Below are positions 8,479 to 17,162 of a stretch of 52,239 bases of DNA, piece by piece (within the stretch, counting starts at the first letter, position 1; the number at the start of each line of letters is the position of its first letter). The notes under the pieces were generated by a model. It did no database searches and had not been told where the DNA came from. It was given only the letters and a program-made list of their open reading frames with translations. The DNA is from Elstera sp043721315 (lineage in GTDB: Bacteria > Pseudomonadota > Alphaproteobacteria > Elsterales > Elsteraceae): positions 1 to 52,239 of the forward strand of contig JAYSQZ010000079.1 of NCBI GenBank assembly GCA_043721315.1, written 5' to 3'. Position numbers and translations under genes: made by a program.

Positions 8479-8679
8479 GCGAAACTTTCCGCATAGGCGT
8501 GATTCGGTTTTTGCACTGGTGCAGAAGCGCAACATGTGGCTAAAAACGCCTCTAGGGTACAAACGTGTCTAAATCTCGCCATTGTGTCGCGCGATTCCAG
8601 AGTGTGTCACGCTTCAGGAATGTCGGGTGATCTGTCGGCTAGGCCCCTTCTTTCTTCTTTTCTCAATGGATGATCTGCC

Positions 8680-9234
8680 ATGATCTTGAAATTTGCTTTG
8701 CCGTTGGCTGCGGTTTTGTTTGTTGCCGCCTGCTCGGACCAGCCGAGCACCGACGGTGGCCCGACGGGGACCAGCCAGACGCCGGGTAACACCACAGGGA
8801 GTGGTAGCGGTAGCGGTAGCGGTATTACCTCGGGTTCGCTTGCCGGAAACCGTGCGGCGCAATTGGCGCAAGCCCAGGCCGATTGGCAGCGCAGCTTTAG
8901 TGCTGGCGGCACCGACCGGGTGTTCTTCGGTCTCGATCAATACACGCTGTCGGCAGACGCGCAAAACACGTTGCGCGCGCAAGCCCAGTTCTTGCAGCGC
9001 TATCCGCTGGTGAGCTTCGTTATCGAAGGCCATGCCGACGAGCGCGGTACGCGCGAATATAACCTTGCCCTGAGCGACCGTCGTGCTCAGTCGGCGCGCG
9101 AGTTCCTGGCCAGCTTAGGCGTTGATGGCAGCCGCTTGCAGGTTATCTCCTACGGTAAAGAGCGCCCGTACACTACGGGTCGCGGTGATGCAGTGTGGGC
9201 GAAGAACCGTCGAGCCGTTTCCGTACCGCGCTAA
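8680..9234 (+). CDS. Second Pal-like OmpA-domain lipoprotein
   Basis: This 184-residue lipoprotein is a paralogue of the Pal just upstream. The signal peptide ends FVAAC (lipidated C18). A linker of alternating Gly and Ser (GSGSGSGSG) follows, then about 20 residues rich in Ala and Gln, and an OmpA-like domain. Shared stretches include DRVFFGLDQYTLSADAQ, GHADERGTREYNLAL and SYGKERP. All peptidoglycan-binding residues of the family appear present. Terminators on both sides indicate independent transcription. A role as an alternative Pal with a different linker length is inference. Upstream (8480-8679) I could not identify a convincing promoter. Confidence 0.9.
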   Translation: MILKFALPLAAVLFVAACSDQPSTDGGPTGTSQTPGNTTGSGSGSGSGITSGSLAGNRAAQLAQAQADWQRSFSAGGTDRVFFGLDQYTLSADAQNTLRAQAQFLQRYPLVSFVIEGHADERGTREYNLALSDRRAQSAREFLASLGVDGSRLQVISYGKERPYTTGRGDAVWAKNRRAVSVPR

Positions 9235-9243
9235 TCTGGGATA

Positions 9244-9279
9244 GGGCGGCGCTTAAAAGTGCCGCCCCGTCTTCGTTTT
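9244..9279 (+). terminator. Probable terminator after the second pal
   Basis: An inverted repeat GGGCGGC...GCCGCCC (9244-9250 with 9261-9267), extended inward by a wobble pair and two more pairs around a TAAA loop, is followed by a T-rich stretch (CGTCTTCGTTTT). It separates the second pal from cpoB. Confidence 0.75.
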
Positions 9280-9333
9280 GCCCGAAAGTGGGGATACGTT
9301 CCCGGCTTCGGAGTATTGTAAAGGGCTTTCGTC

Positions 9334-10218
9334 ATGGTTGGACCGTCGCGGCTTCTCTCGTCTCTCGCACCGTTTGCCGTTATCGGCGCGCTGGCGCTGG
9401 CGGCCCCTGCCTTTGCCCAGCAGCAACCGGCGGGCGAGATCCCTATTACGGCGCAACTAACGGTGCGGATTTCGGAACTTGAAGCCCAGATCAGGCAACT
9501 CACGGGCCAGATCGAGGATTTATCGGCGACGGTGACGCAACTGCGTCAGCGCGCCGACAGGCAGACCAGCGATGTGGACTTCCGCCTGTCGGAGCTGGAG
9601 AAGGCCCGTCAGGCGAGTATCCCGGCACCCCCGGCAGGTGCGGCCCCCGCTCAAGCCCCCGTCCAGGCCCCTACCGTCGCTACGGGTGCGCCTCCCCGTG
9701 ACCTTGGTAACATTCCTGCGACCCCGAACGGTCCCGTTGCGCTCACGCCGCCCGGCCAACAGGCGCAAGCGGGCGCGCGTCCAGCAGCAGGGGCAGTCAC
9801 ACCGCCGGTAACGGCTCCGGTGAAAGCGGGAAACCCGAAGGAAGCCTACGAGCAGGCGTTCGCGCTCATTCAGAAGCAGGATTACCCCGCAGCCGAACAA
9901 TCCTTGCGCGGTTTTATCGCGACCTATCCGAATGATGAGTTGGCGGGAAATGCCCAGCACTGGCTGGCGCAAACCTATTATGTGCGCGGTAATTATCAGG
10001 AAGCCGCGAGTCTATTTTTTCAAGGATACCAGAAGTATCCGAAAAACAATAAAGCGCCGGACAATCTCATGAAGCTCGGCATGGCGTTAGCCAACTTGAA
10101 TAAGCCCAAGGAAGCCTGCGCTTCGTTTAACCGCTTCAACACCGAATACCCAACGGCCTCGGCGTTTTTGAAGCGCCGTGTGCAGGAAGAGCGTGCGCGC
10201 AACAACTGCGGCGCGTGA
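9334..10218 (+). CDS. cpoB: Cell division coordinator CpoB (YbgF)
   Basis: CpoB is the periplasmic partner of the Tol system that coordinates septal peptidoglycan synthesis with outer-membrane constriction. The 294-residue protein has a signal peptide cleaved after AFA near residue 28. A coiled coil follows at about residues 40-85 (ISELEAQIRQLTGQIEDL and similar heptads), then an Ala/Pro-rich linker, and a C-terminal TPR domain (about 165-290) with EAYEQAFALIQKQDYPAAEQ and ELAGNAQHWLAQTYY. Its position after pal is the usual one. Confidence 0.93.
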   Translation: MVGPSRLLSSLAPFAVIGALALAAPAFAQQQPAGEIPITAQLTVRISELEAQIRQLTGQIEDLSATVTQLRQRADRQTSDVDFRLSELEKARQASIPAPPAGAAPAQAPVQAPTVATGAPPRDLGNIPATPNGPVALTPPGQQAQAGARPAAGAVTPPVTAPVKAGNPKEAYEQAFALIQKQDYPAAEQSLRGFIATYPNDELAGNAQHWLAQTYYVRGNYQEAASLFFQGYQKYPKNNKAPDNLMKLGMALANLNKPKEACASFNRFNTEYPTASAFLKRRVQEERARNNCGA

Positions 10219-10236
10219 TTTTACGGCGATGATAGA

Positions 10237-11571
10237 GTGATGACGGGGGCCGACGCGCCGCTTCCCCAGGCGTTTGCAGCAGTGATGGCGGAGTTTGCCC
10301 CGTTCGAGCGCGCGCCACGTCTTGCCGTTGCCGTTTCGGGTGGTCCCGACAGTTTGGCGCTGATGCTGCTGGCCGATGGTTGGGCGCGGGCGCGCGGGGG
10401 CAGCGTTTTGGCGCTTACTGTCGATCATCGCTTACGGCCCGAGGCAGCCTTGGAAGCGCAGCAGGTGGCGGTATGGGCTACAGAGCGCAGTATTCCTCAT
10501 CGTAGTCTCACGGCTGACGCGGCCCCTACGGACCCCGGCGGCGTGCAAGCAGCGGCCCGCGCGCTACGCTATGGGTTGTTGACGGCGGCTTGTGCCGAGG
10601 TTGGTATTCTCCATCTGCTTCTGGGGCATCATCGCGACGATCAAGCGGAGACGCTGTTGCTGCGGCTTCAGCGCGGCTCGGGCGTGTCCGGGTTGGCCGG
10701 AATGGCTGCGTGTCAAACCCTCTCTAGTGTGCGGCTGTTGCGCCCGTTGTTGGGGCTGCCCAAAGCCGGGCTGATCGAGTTTTGCATACACGCGGGACTG
10801 ACCCCAGTGGCGGACCCGAGCAATAACGCGCTGGCCTATGACCGGGTGCGCTGGCGGGCCGTGTTGGCGGAGGCTGATGCGCCGTTTATGGCGGCACGGT
10901 TGGCCGAAACTGCAACCCGTCTCAGTGCCGACCGCGCTATTTTAGAGGCGCTCGCCGATCAATGGTTGGTAACGTGGGTGACGCCGCTTCCCTTGGGTAT
11001 CGCCCGGCTTCCCGCCCCAGCCCTCAGCGATGGGCCGGAGGAGGTGCGCCTGCGCGGCCTTGCCCGCCTGTGCGCCTGGGCCGGGGGCGCTGCTTATCCG
11101 CCACGTTTTGAGGGACTCCAAACGCTTGTCCGGCGGCTGGAGGCGGGCGGGCAGGCGCGAGCCGTGTTCACGCTCGGCGGTGTGCTGTGGGTGCTGACCA
11201 AGGGCGTGCTGTGGGTCGGGCGAGAAGCCGCCGGTATCGCGCCGCCCCTGGTGCTTCCGCCCGCCGATCTATCGGCGCGATGGGATGGCCGGTTTCGCGC
11301 CCGTGCCACTGCCGAAGGCTGGCAGGTGCGGGCCTTGGGCGTGGCAGAAACGGCGCGTTTACGCCATTCTTCGCTGCTAAAACGCCCGCAAACCCGGCTC
11401 GCACAGGTGTTAGCGCAGGCCCCTGCGGCGATTTTGGCGGGAATGCCCGCATTTCAGTGTCTTGACTGTCCTGCACGGGTGCCCCACTTGTCAGAGATAC
11501 CAGGGCAGACTCCCCGGTTGGTGGCATCGCCGCGCCGTCCCCTCGTTGCGGGGGGAGAACGCGGGCGTTGA
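10237..11571 (+). CDS. tilS: tRNA(Ile)-lysidine synthetase TilS
   Basis: TilS uses ATP and lysine to modify the wobble cytidine of the CAU tRNA-Ile. The 444-residue protein carries the PP-loop SGGPDS at residues 34-39 and the conserved LLGHHRDDQAET segment. It also has DPSNNALAYDRVRWR and a less conserved C-terminal half. The start is either GTG 10237 or the adjacent ATG 10240; the sequence does not decide. It follows cpoB closely and precedes ftsH, a common order. Confidence 0.93.
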   Translation: MMTGADAPLPQAFAAVMAEFAPFERAPRLAVAVSGGPDSLALMLLADGWARARGGSVLALTVDHRLRPEAALEAQQVAVWATERSIPHRSLTADAAPTDPGGVQAAARALRYGLLTAACAEVGILHLLLGHHRDDQAETLLLRLQRGSGVSGLAGMAACQTLSSVRLLRPLLGLPKAGLIEFCIHAGLTPVADPSNNALAYDRVRWRAVLAEADAPFMAARLAETATRLSADRAILEALADQWLVTWVTPLPLGIARLPAPALSDGPEEVRLRGLARLCAWAGGAAYPPRFEGLQTLVRRLEAGGQARAVFTLGGVLWVLTKGVLWVGREAAGIAPPLVLPPADLSARWDGRFRARATAEGWQVRALGVAETARLRHSSLLKRPQTRLAQVLAQAPAAILAGMPAFQCLDCPARVPHLSEIPGQTPRLVASPRRPLVAGGERGR

Positions 11572-11660
11572 CGCCAAGCGGTAATAGGCGGCATGTCACG
11601 GATTATGATCGACGCTTCCGAGGGGCAACCTTGGGGCGGGTGCGGAAAGGGTGGAGTTTC

Positions 11661-13607
11661 GTGAATAATATCGGGAAAAATCTAGCGCTCTGGGCGATTA
11701 TCGCCGTGTTGTTGGTGGCGCTGTTCAACCTGTTCCAAAGCCCGTCCACACGGTCTGGCCAGTCTCAGATTGCGTTTTCCGATTTCCTGTCCGAGGTCCA
11801 ACAGGGCCGCGTGACGGAAGTCACCATTCAAGGGCCGAATATCAATGGGCGCTACGCCGATAATCGGACCTTCACCACCTATTCGCCGCAAGATCCCGGT
11901 TTGGTTGATCGCCTCGTCAAGCAGAACGTCCGTATTATTGCGGCCCCGATTGATGACGGCCCCACGGGTATTCTGAGCATCCTGATTTCTTGGTTCCCGA
12001 TGCTGCTGTTCATCGGCGTGTGGATTTTCTTCATGCGTCAAATGCAGTCTGGCGGCGGCAAAGCGATGGGCTTTGGCAAATCGCGCGCCCGCTTGCTGAC
12101 CGAAAAAGTGGGCCGCGTCACTTTCGATGACGTTGCGGGCATTGAAGAAGCCAAGCAAGAGCTGAACGAAATCGTCGAATTCCTGCGCGACCCGCAGAAG
12201 TTTCAGCGCTTAGGCGGTAAAATTCCGAAAGGCGTGCTGCTTGTTGGCCCGCCGGGTACGGGTAAAACGCTGCTGGCCCGCGCGATTGCCGGTGAAGCCA
12301 ATGTGCCGTTCTTCACTATTTCGGGGTCAGACTTCGTTGAAATGTTCGTCGGCGTTGGCGCGAGCCGCGTGCGCGATATGTTCGAGCAAGGCAAGAAAAA
12401 CGCCCCCTGCATCATCTTCATCGACGAAATTGATGCGGTTGGTCGTCATCGCGGCGCGGGCCTGGGCGGCGGTAACGATGAGCGCGAACAGACGCTTAAT
12501 CAGTTGCTGGTCGAAATGGATGGGTTCGAGGCCAATGAAGGCGTTATCCTGATTGCGGCCACCAACCGCCCGGATGTGCTTGATCCCGCTTTGCTACGCC
12601 CCGGTCGGTTCGACCGTCAGGTCGTGGTCGCGAACCCGGACATCAACGGGCGCGAGCAAATTTTGAAAGTGCATATGCGGAAAGTGCCGCTGTCTGCCGA
12701 TGTCGATCCGCGCGTCATCGCCCGTGGCACGCCCGGTTTCTCCGGGGCCGATCTTGCCAATTTGGTGAACGAAGCCGCCCTGCTGGCCGCCCGCCGCAAT
12801 CGCCGCGTTGTCAGCATGAAGGAATTCGAGGAAGCCAAGGATAAGGTGATGATGGGGGCCGAACGCCGCTCCTTAGTCATGACCGATAAGGAAAAGGAAC
12901 TCACCGCCTACCATGAAGCCGGTCACGCGCTGGTTATGGTGGAGGTGCCGGGCCATGATCCGGTGCATAAGGTAACGATTATTCCGCGTGGCCGGGCTTT
13001 GGGCGTGACCATGTTCTTGCCGGAACGCGATAAGTACAGCCAGTCGAAGCTAGAACTCGAAGCGCTCATCACGTCGCTGTTCGGTGGGCGCATGGCGGAA
13101 GAACTCATCTTCGGTCTGGAGAATGTCACTACCGGGGCTTCCAACGACATCCACCGCGCAACCTCGCTGGCCCGACGCATGGTGACAGAGTGGGGCATGA
13201 GCGACAGACTGGGGCGCTTGCGCTATAGCGAGAATGAAGAGGAAGTGTTCCTGGGGCATTCGGTAACGCAGCGCAAGAACGTCTCCGATGCGACCGCAAA
13301 GATTATCGACGAAGAAATCCGCCGAATCATTGATCATGGCGAAAACCGCGCGCGGGCTATTCTGGACAAGAATATGGATGCGCTGCACCGCATCGCCAAA
13401 GCCTTGCTGGAATATGAAACCATCTCTGGCGACGAAGTGCGTGCCTTGATGAAGGGCGAGACGATTGCGCGCGATGGCGCGGATGATGCCCCGACGCCAA
13501 CCTCCTCCGGCCCTACAGGCAACGCAGTGCCAGGCGGCGGGCGGCGGGCGGCGGTACCGAGCAGCGGCGATATCAACCCGTCACCCCAACCGGGAGGTAA
13601 CGCTTAG
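11661..13607 (+). CDS. ftsH: ATP-dependent zinc metalloprotease FtsH
   Basis: FtsH is the inner-membrane AAA+ protease that degrades membrane and short-lived cytosolic proteins. The 648-residue form has a first membrane segment at about residues 8-24, a periplasmic domain, and a second segment at about 104-125. Walker A GPPGTGKT is at 196-203, Walker B IIFIDE at 251-256, the SRH region at about 300-319, and the zinc site HEAGH at 418-422. The GTG at 11661 gives the family N-terminus (MNNIGKNLALW) and has GGAG just upstream. The in-frame TTG at 11568 would add 31 atypical residues and overlap tilS. The C-terminus is a Gly/Pro/Ser-rich tail. Confidence 0.95.
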   Translation: MNNIGKNLALWAIIAVLLVALFNLFQSPSTRSGQSQIAFSDFLSEVQQGRVTEVTIQGPNINGRYADNRTFTTYSPQDPGLVDRLVKQNVRIIAAPIDDGPTGILSILISWFPMLLFIGVWIFFMRQMQSGGGKAMGFGKSRARLLTEKVGRVTFDDVAGIEEAKQELNEIVEFLRDPQKFQRLGGKIPKGVLLVGPPGTGKTLLARAIAGEANVPFFTISGSDFVEMFVGVGASRVRDMFEQGKKNAPCIIFIDEIDAVGRHRGAGLGGGNDEREQTLNQLLVEMDGFEANEGVILIAATNRPDVLDPALLRPGRFDRQVVVANPDINGREQILKVHMRKVPLSADVDPRVIARGTPGFSGADLANLVNEAALLAARRNRRVVSMKEFEEAKDKVMMGAERRSLVMTDKEKELTAYHEAGHALVMVEVPGHDPVHKVTIIPRGRALGVTMFLPERDKYSQSKLELEALITSLFGGRMAEELIFGLENVTTGASNDIHRATSLARRMVTEWGMSDRLGRLRYSENEEEVFLGHSVTQRKNVSDATAKIIDEEIRRIIDHGENRARAILDKNMDALHRIAKALLEYETISGDEVRALMKGETIARDGADDAPTPTSSGPTGNAVPGGGRRAAVPSSGDINPSPQPGGNA

Positions 13608-13648
13608 TTTTGGCCGAATTTCTCTTTGAGCCTATCTTGTGCGACCCC

Positions 13649-13678
13649 ACCCCCGCGCGGCCTCGGCTGCGCGGGGGT
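13649..13678 (+). other. GC-rich hairpin between ftsH and folP
   Basis: A perfect 10-bp inverted repeat (13649-13658 with 13669-13678) with a 10-base loop lies 41 bases after the ftsH stop and 10 bases before the preferred folP start. No T-tract follows, so it is not a standard terminator. It could attenuate translation of folP or protect the ftsH mRNA 3' end; that role is inference. Confidence 0.6.
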
Positions 13679-13687
13679 TGGCGTTCG

Positions 13688-14599
13688 ATGGCAGATATCA
13701 TCCCCTATCCGTCGAACTACACACCCCCAGCGGCCTCCTCGATGGCGCGGCGGGTGAATCTGCTTGCCCAAAGGGTAGGGTTCTTGCCGGGTACGCTCGG
13801 CCAGCAGCATACGGCGATCATGGGCATCTTGAACGTGACGCCCGATAGTTTTTCTGACGGCGGCCAGCACGCTGATCCCGATGCGGCGATTGCTCACGGG
13901 TTAGCACTGGCCCACGCCGGAGCCGATCTGCTGGATGTTGGCGGTGAATCCACGCGCCCCGGTGCCCCGCCGGTCGATCCACAAGAGGAAATTCGCCGGG
14001 TTGTGCCGGTGATACGCGAACTTGCCGAGCGCGGCCTGCTGCTTTCCATAGATACCCGTCATGCCGTTGTTATGGAGGCGGCGCTGGCAGCAGGGGCGCG
14101 CATCATTAACGATGTAACCGCTCTTGAGGGCGATCCGGCCTCGGTTGCGGTTGCTGCGCGCAGCGGTGCGCCGGTTATTCTCATGCACATGCGTGGCCCC
14201 GATCCTCGCACGATGCAGAATGATCCCAGCTATGGCGACGTGGTGGCAGAGGTTTATCGCTACCTTGGCAACCGCGTGGCGGTGCTGGAAGCGGCGGGGA
14301 TTCCCAAAGCGCGCCTCTGCGTCGATCCCGGCATTGGTTTCGGGAAAACGCCGTCTCATAATCTCGCGCTGCTGCGGCATCTTCAGTTGCTGCATGGCCT
14401 GGGGTGCGCGGTGCTGTTGGGTGCGTCGCGCAAGCGCTTTATTTCGGCGGTTTCGGCAGATGAGCCGCCTCAAGATCGGCTTGGCGGCTCGATTACTGCC
14501 GCCATTACCGCGTTTGCGGCGGGGGTGCAGATCGTGCGCGTTCACGATGTGGCGGAAACCGCTCAAGCGCGCGCAGTGTGGTTCGCAACCCACGCATAA
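13688..14599 (+). CDS. folP: Dihydropteroate synthase
   Basis: FolP condenses 4-aminobenzoate with the pterin pyrophosphate in folate synthesis and is the sulfonamide target. The 303-residue form shows IMGILNVTPDSFSDGG (about 44-59), DVGGESTRPGA, IINDVTAL, VILMHMRG, DPGIGFGKT and GASRKRFI, in the family order. The ATG at 13688 is preferred; an upstream TTG at 13610 would run translation through the GC-rich hairpin. The first 40 residues are a lineage-specific extension. A perfect 12-base palindrome (14594-14605) overlaps the stop codon. Confidence 0.94.
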   Translation: MADIIPYPSNYTPPAASSMARRVNLLAQRVGFLPGTLGQQHTAIMGILNVTPDSFSDGGQHADPDAAIAHGLALAHAGADLLDVGGESTRPGAPPVDPQEEIRRVVPVIRELAERGLLLSIDTRHAVVMEAALAAGARIINDVTALEGDPASVAVAARSGAPVILMHMRGPDPRTMQNDPSYGDVVAEVYRYLGNRVAVLEAAGIPKARLCVDPGIGFGKTPSHNLALLRHLQLLHGLGCAVLLGASRKRFISAVSADEPPQDRLGGSITAAITAFAAGVQIVRVHDVAETAQARAVWFATHA

Positions 14600-14711
14600 T
14601 TATGCATAATCCCGACTCCGTTTTTTTCCACATGGGGGTGCGATTCTCTTCTCTGTCCGGCGTCGGCATGATTTGCTATAGAAGCTCGGTAATTATTGAT
14701 CTCGGGGTTTT

Positions 14712-16073
14712 ATGACGCGCAGCCTGTTTGGAACTGACGGTATTCGAGGCAGAGCCAATACCCTCCCCATGACCGCTGCGATGGCCCTTCAGGTGGCGCA
14801 GGCGGCGGGTGCCTATTTCCAATCGGGACAGGTGCGGCGGCACGCGGCTGTGATTGGGAAAGATACGCGCCTGTCGGGCTATATGATCGAAGCGGCGCTG
14901 ACGGCGGGCCTGTTGTCGCGCGGGATGGATGTGTTGTTGGTTGGCCCGTTGCCGACCCCGGCGATTGCCATGCTCACCCGTTCGATGCGCGCCGATGTGG
15001 GGATTATGGTCTCGGCTTCCCACAATCCTTACGAAGACAACGGCATTAAGCTGTTCGGCCCCGATGGCTACAAACTCTCCGACAATGCCGAAGCCGAAAT
15101 CACGCGTCTTATCGACGCGCCCGATACGCTGCCGCCTTTGGTCGATTCAAGCCGCATTGGCCGCGCCAAACGCCTGGAAGACGCGGGGGGGCGTTATATA
15201 GAGTTCGCAAAATCCAGCTTTCCGCGCGGGCTTATGCTGGATGGGTTGAAGATTGCCATTGATTGCGCGAACGGGGCCGCCTACCGGGTTGCGCCAACCG
15301 TGCTGCGGGAGTTGGGGGCCGAGGTTGTTCCGCTGGCCGTATCCCCAGATGGCACCAATATCAACCGCGATTGCGGGGCAACGGCGGCGGGGCATCTTGC
15401 GACGCAAACAGTGGCGCACGGCGCGCACATCGGCCTTGCCTTGGATGGCGACGCGGACAGGCTAATCGTTGTGGACGAGTTGGGTCAGGTCATCGACGGC
15501 GATCAGATTATGGCGCTCATCGCGACATCGTGGGCGCAGGCGGGCCTGTTGCGCGGCGACGGGATTGTGGCGACCGTTATGTCGAACATGGGGCTGGAGC
15601 GGCATCTGGAAGCCCAGGGCCTTGGCCTACGGCGTACGAAAGTGGGCGACCGCTATGTGCTGGAGGCAATGCGGGCGGAAGGATTTAATGTTGGTGGGGA
15701 ACAGTCGGGCCATTTGATCCTGGCCGATTATGCCACGACGGGCGACGGGTTGATTGCGGCGTTGCAGGTTTTGGCTTGCCTCGTCGAGCAGAAAAAGCAC
15801 GCGAGCGCGCTAACCCGTGTTTTCAAACCCTTTCCTCAAATCTTAAAGAATATCCGCTACGCTCCTGGGATTGATCCGCTGGCAGTCGATGCGGTGCAAG
15901 CCGCGATTGCGGCGGCGGAGCGGCGCTTGCAAGGGGCGGGGCGATTGGTTATCCGCAAATCGGGCACCGAGCCGCTGATCCGCGTGATGGCGGAGGGCGA
16001 GGATCTGGCGGTCGTGGCGGAAACGGTGGATGCGTTGATTGCGGTTGTCGCCTCTACGCTGGTAACGGCATAG
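14712..16073 (+). CDS. glmM: Phosphoglucosamine mutase
   Basis: GlmM converts glucosamine-6-phosphate to glucosamine-1-phosphate for UDP-GlcNAc synthesis. The 453-residue protein has the catalytic phosphoserine loop SASHNP with S103. It also has the metal-binding DGDADRLI near residue 244, the sugar-binding GGEQSGH, and the phosphate-binding loop RKSGTEPLIRVM. Order ftsH-folP-glmM matches many proteobacteria. About 110 bases separate it from folP, enough for a separate promoter, though none is clear. Confidence 0.96.
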   Translation: MTRSLFGTDGIRGRANTLPMTAAMALQVAQAAGAYFQSGQVRRHAAVIGKDTRLSGYMIEAALTAGLLSRGMDVLLVGPLPTPAIAMLTRSMRADVGIMVSASHNPYEDNGIKLFGPDGYKLSDNAEAEITRLIDAPDTLPPLVDSSRIGRAKRLEDAGGRYIEFAKSSFPRGLMLDGLKIAIDCANGAAYRVAPTVLRELGAEVVPLAVSPDGTNINRDCGATAAGHLATQTVAHGAHIGLALDGDADRLIVVDELGQVIDGDQIMALIATSWAQAGLLRGDGIVATVMSNMGLERHLEAQGLGLRRTKVGDRYVLEAMRAEGFNVGGEQSGHLILADYATTGDGLIAALQVLACLVEQKKHASALTRVFKPFPQILKNIRYAPGIDPLAVDAVQAAIAAAERRLQGAGRLVIRKSGTEPLIRVMAEGEDLAVVAETVDALIAVVASTLVTA

Positions 16074-16118
16074 AGTATAATAATGTTTCAGGCGGGTTAG
16101 GGACGAAGGAGGCACGGC

Positions 16119-16934
16119 ATGCAGATCAATGGACGGGTTCTGGTGGTAGCCGGCTCCGATAGCAGTGGCTGTACGGGTATTCAGGCGGATGTGAAAACCA
16201 TTCTCGCGCTTGGCGGATACGCTATGTCGGCGGTAACGGCGGTAACGGCGCGCGATACCTTGGGCATTGTCGATATTCACCCGATCCCCCCGGCGTTCGT
16301 GCAGCGGCAAATGCGCCTGGCTTTGCAAGATATCGGGGCGGATGTGATCCACCTTGGGATGCTGCATAGCGCCGATCTCATCAATGCCATCGCCGATGTG
16401 CTGGAAGAGTTGGCCCCCGATGCGCCGGTGGTGCTCGATCCGGTTGCCGTCACAAAAACGGGCCGCTCGCTGCTGGATAAGGAAGGGATGCGCCACCTTA
16501 AAATCCGCCTGCTGCCGCGCACGACTATCATCACTCCCAATTTACGGGAAGGTGAGTTGCTGGCAGGGATGAACATTCATACCGACGAAGAACGCTATCA
16601 CGCCGCGCAAATGATGCTGACCTTGGGGGCGAAAGCCGTGCTGTTGAAAGGCGGTCATGACGATCAAGACCCGGTGGTCGATCTTCTGGCGACCGAAGAG
16701 GGGGGCGTTCGCGAATATTCTGCCCCGCGCCTCGAAACGCGCCACATGGCTGGTATCGGCTCAACCCTCTCGGCGGCGATTGCCTGCGGGATGGCCCAGG
16801 GCCTTGATGTTCATAAGGCCGTGGAGCGGGGCCGGACTTATCTGCAAGCCTGCATTAAGGGCGCGCCGGGCTTCGGGCATGGCGCAGGGCCGATCAATCA
16901 CGGTACTACGGTGGTAGCCCTACCGGGTTTCTAA
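16119..16934 (+). CDS. thiD: Hydroxymethylpyrimidine (phosphate) kinase ThiD
   Basis: ThiD phosphorylates hydroxymethylpyrimidine and its monophosphate for thiamine synthesis. The 271-residue protein has the ribokinase-like fold signatures, with a strong GGAGG ribosome binding site upstream. Two normally strict motifs differ. The N-terminal substrate loop reads GSDSSGCTGIQAD (usually GSDSGGGAGIQAD). The C-terminal anion-hole loop reads GIGSTLSAA (usually GTGCTLSAA), so the usual Cys is Ser. Other core segments (VLDPVAVTKTG, LLKGGHDDQD) are intact. A related pyridoxal-type kinase specificity is possible. Confidence 0.85.
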   Translation: MQINGRVLVVAGSDSSGCTGIQADVKTILALGGYAMSAVTAVTARDTLGIVDIHPIPPAFVQRQMRLALQDIGADVIHLGMLHSADLINAIADVLEELAPDAPVVLDPVAVTKTGRSLLDKEGMRHLKIRLLPRTTIITPNLREGELLAGMNIHTDEERYHAAQMMLTLGAKAVLLKGGHDDQDPVVDLLATEEGGVREYSAPRLETRHMAGIGSTLSAAIACGMAQGLDVHKAVERGRTYLQACIKGAPGFGHGAGPINHGTTVVALPGF

Positions 16935-16938
16935 CCCT

Positions 16939-16974
16939 GCCAAGTTTCTGGCCAAGTTTCTGGCCAAGTTTCTG
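16939..16974. repeat. Three perfect 12-bp tandem repeats
   Basis: The unit GCCAAGTTTCTG occurs three times without interruption directly after the thiD stop. No gene reads through it. It may vary in copy number between strains (inference). Confidence 0.9.
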
Positions 16975-17028
16975 GGCAGCACGCGGATAGAGGTTGACGG
17001 CCTTCAAAACCGCTTCTAAAACGAAATC

Positions 17029-17082
17029 TGTGGTGATTTGAGCCGACCGGCTTGCGGCCACGTTAAACAACCCGCTAAAAGG
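17029..17082 (+). promoter_or_regulatory. SAM-II riboswitch upstream of metZ
   Basis: The segment fits the SAM-II class. A P1 stem (GTGG 17030-17033 with CCAC 17058-17061, plus a wobble pair) encloses the conserved TGATTTGA. The 3' part has GTTAAAC and then CGCTAAAAGG (17073-17082), matching the class signature with its pseudoknot and purine tail. In known examples SAM binding hides the purine-rich ribosome binding site. Here the tail AAAAGG lies two bases before a GTG at 17085 and about 80 bases before the preferred metZ ATG. Confidence 0.85.
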
Positions 17083-17162
17083 TCGTGCGCTCGGGCTTAT
17101 CCCCCGCGAACACCTGCCGGTCGATCCTATTTTTAGGCCGAACATCGGTGGGAGCGGGCGTG

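Noticed and set aside
8480..8679. Possible small RNA or gene between the two pal genes
   Set aside because: Only a short imperfect palindrome and no open frame with a ribosome binding site were seen.
11568..11660. TTG start adding 31 residues to FtsH
   Set aside because: The added residues overlap tilS and are unlike any FtsH N-terminus; the GTG at 11661 gives the canonical start.
14594..14627. Palindrome plus T-run after folP as a terminator
   Set aside because: The 12-base palindrome is AT-rich without a loop and lies 15 bases from the T-run, so it does not form a normal rho-independent terminator.
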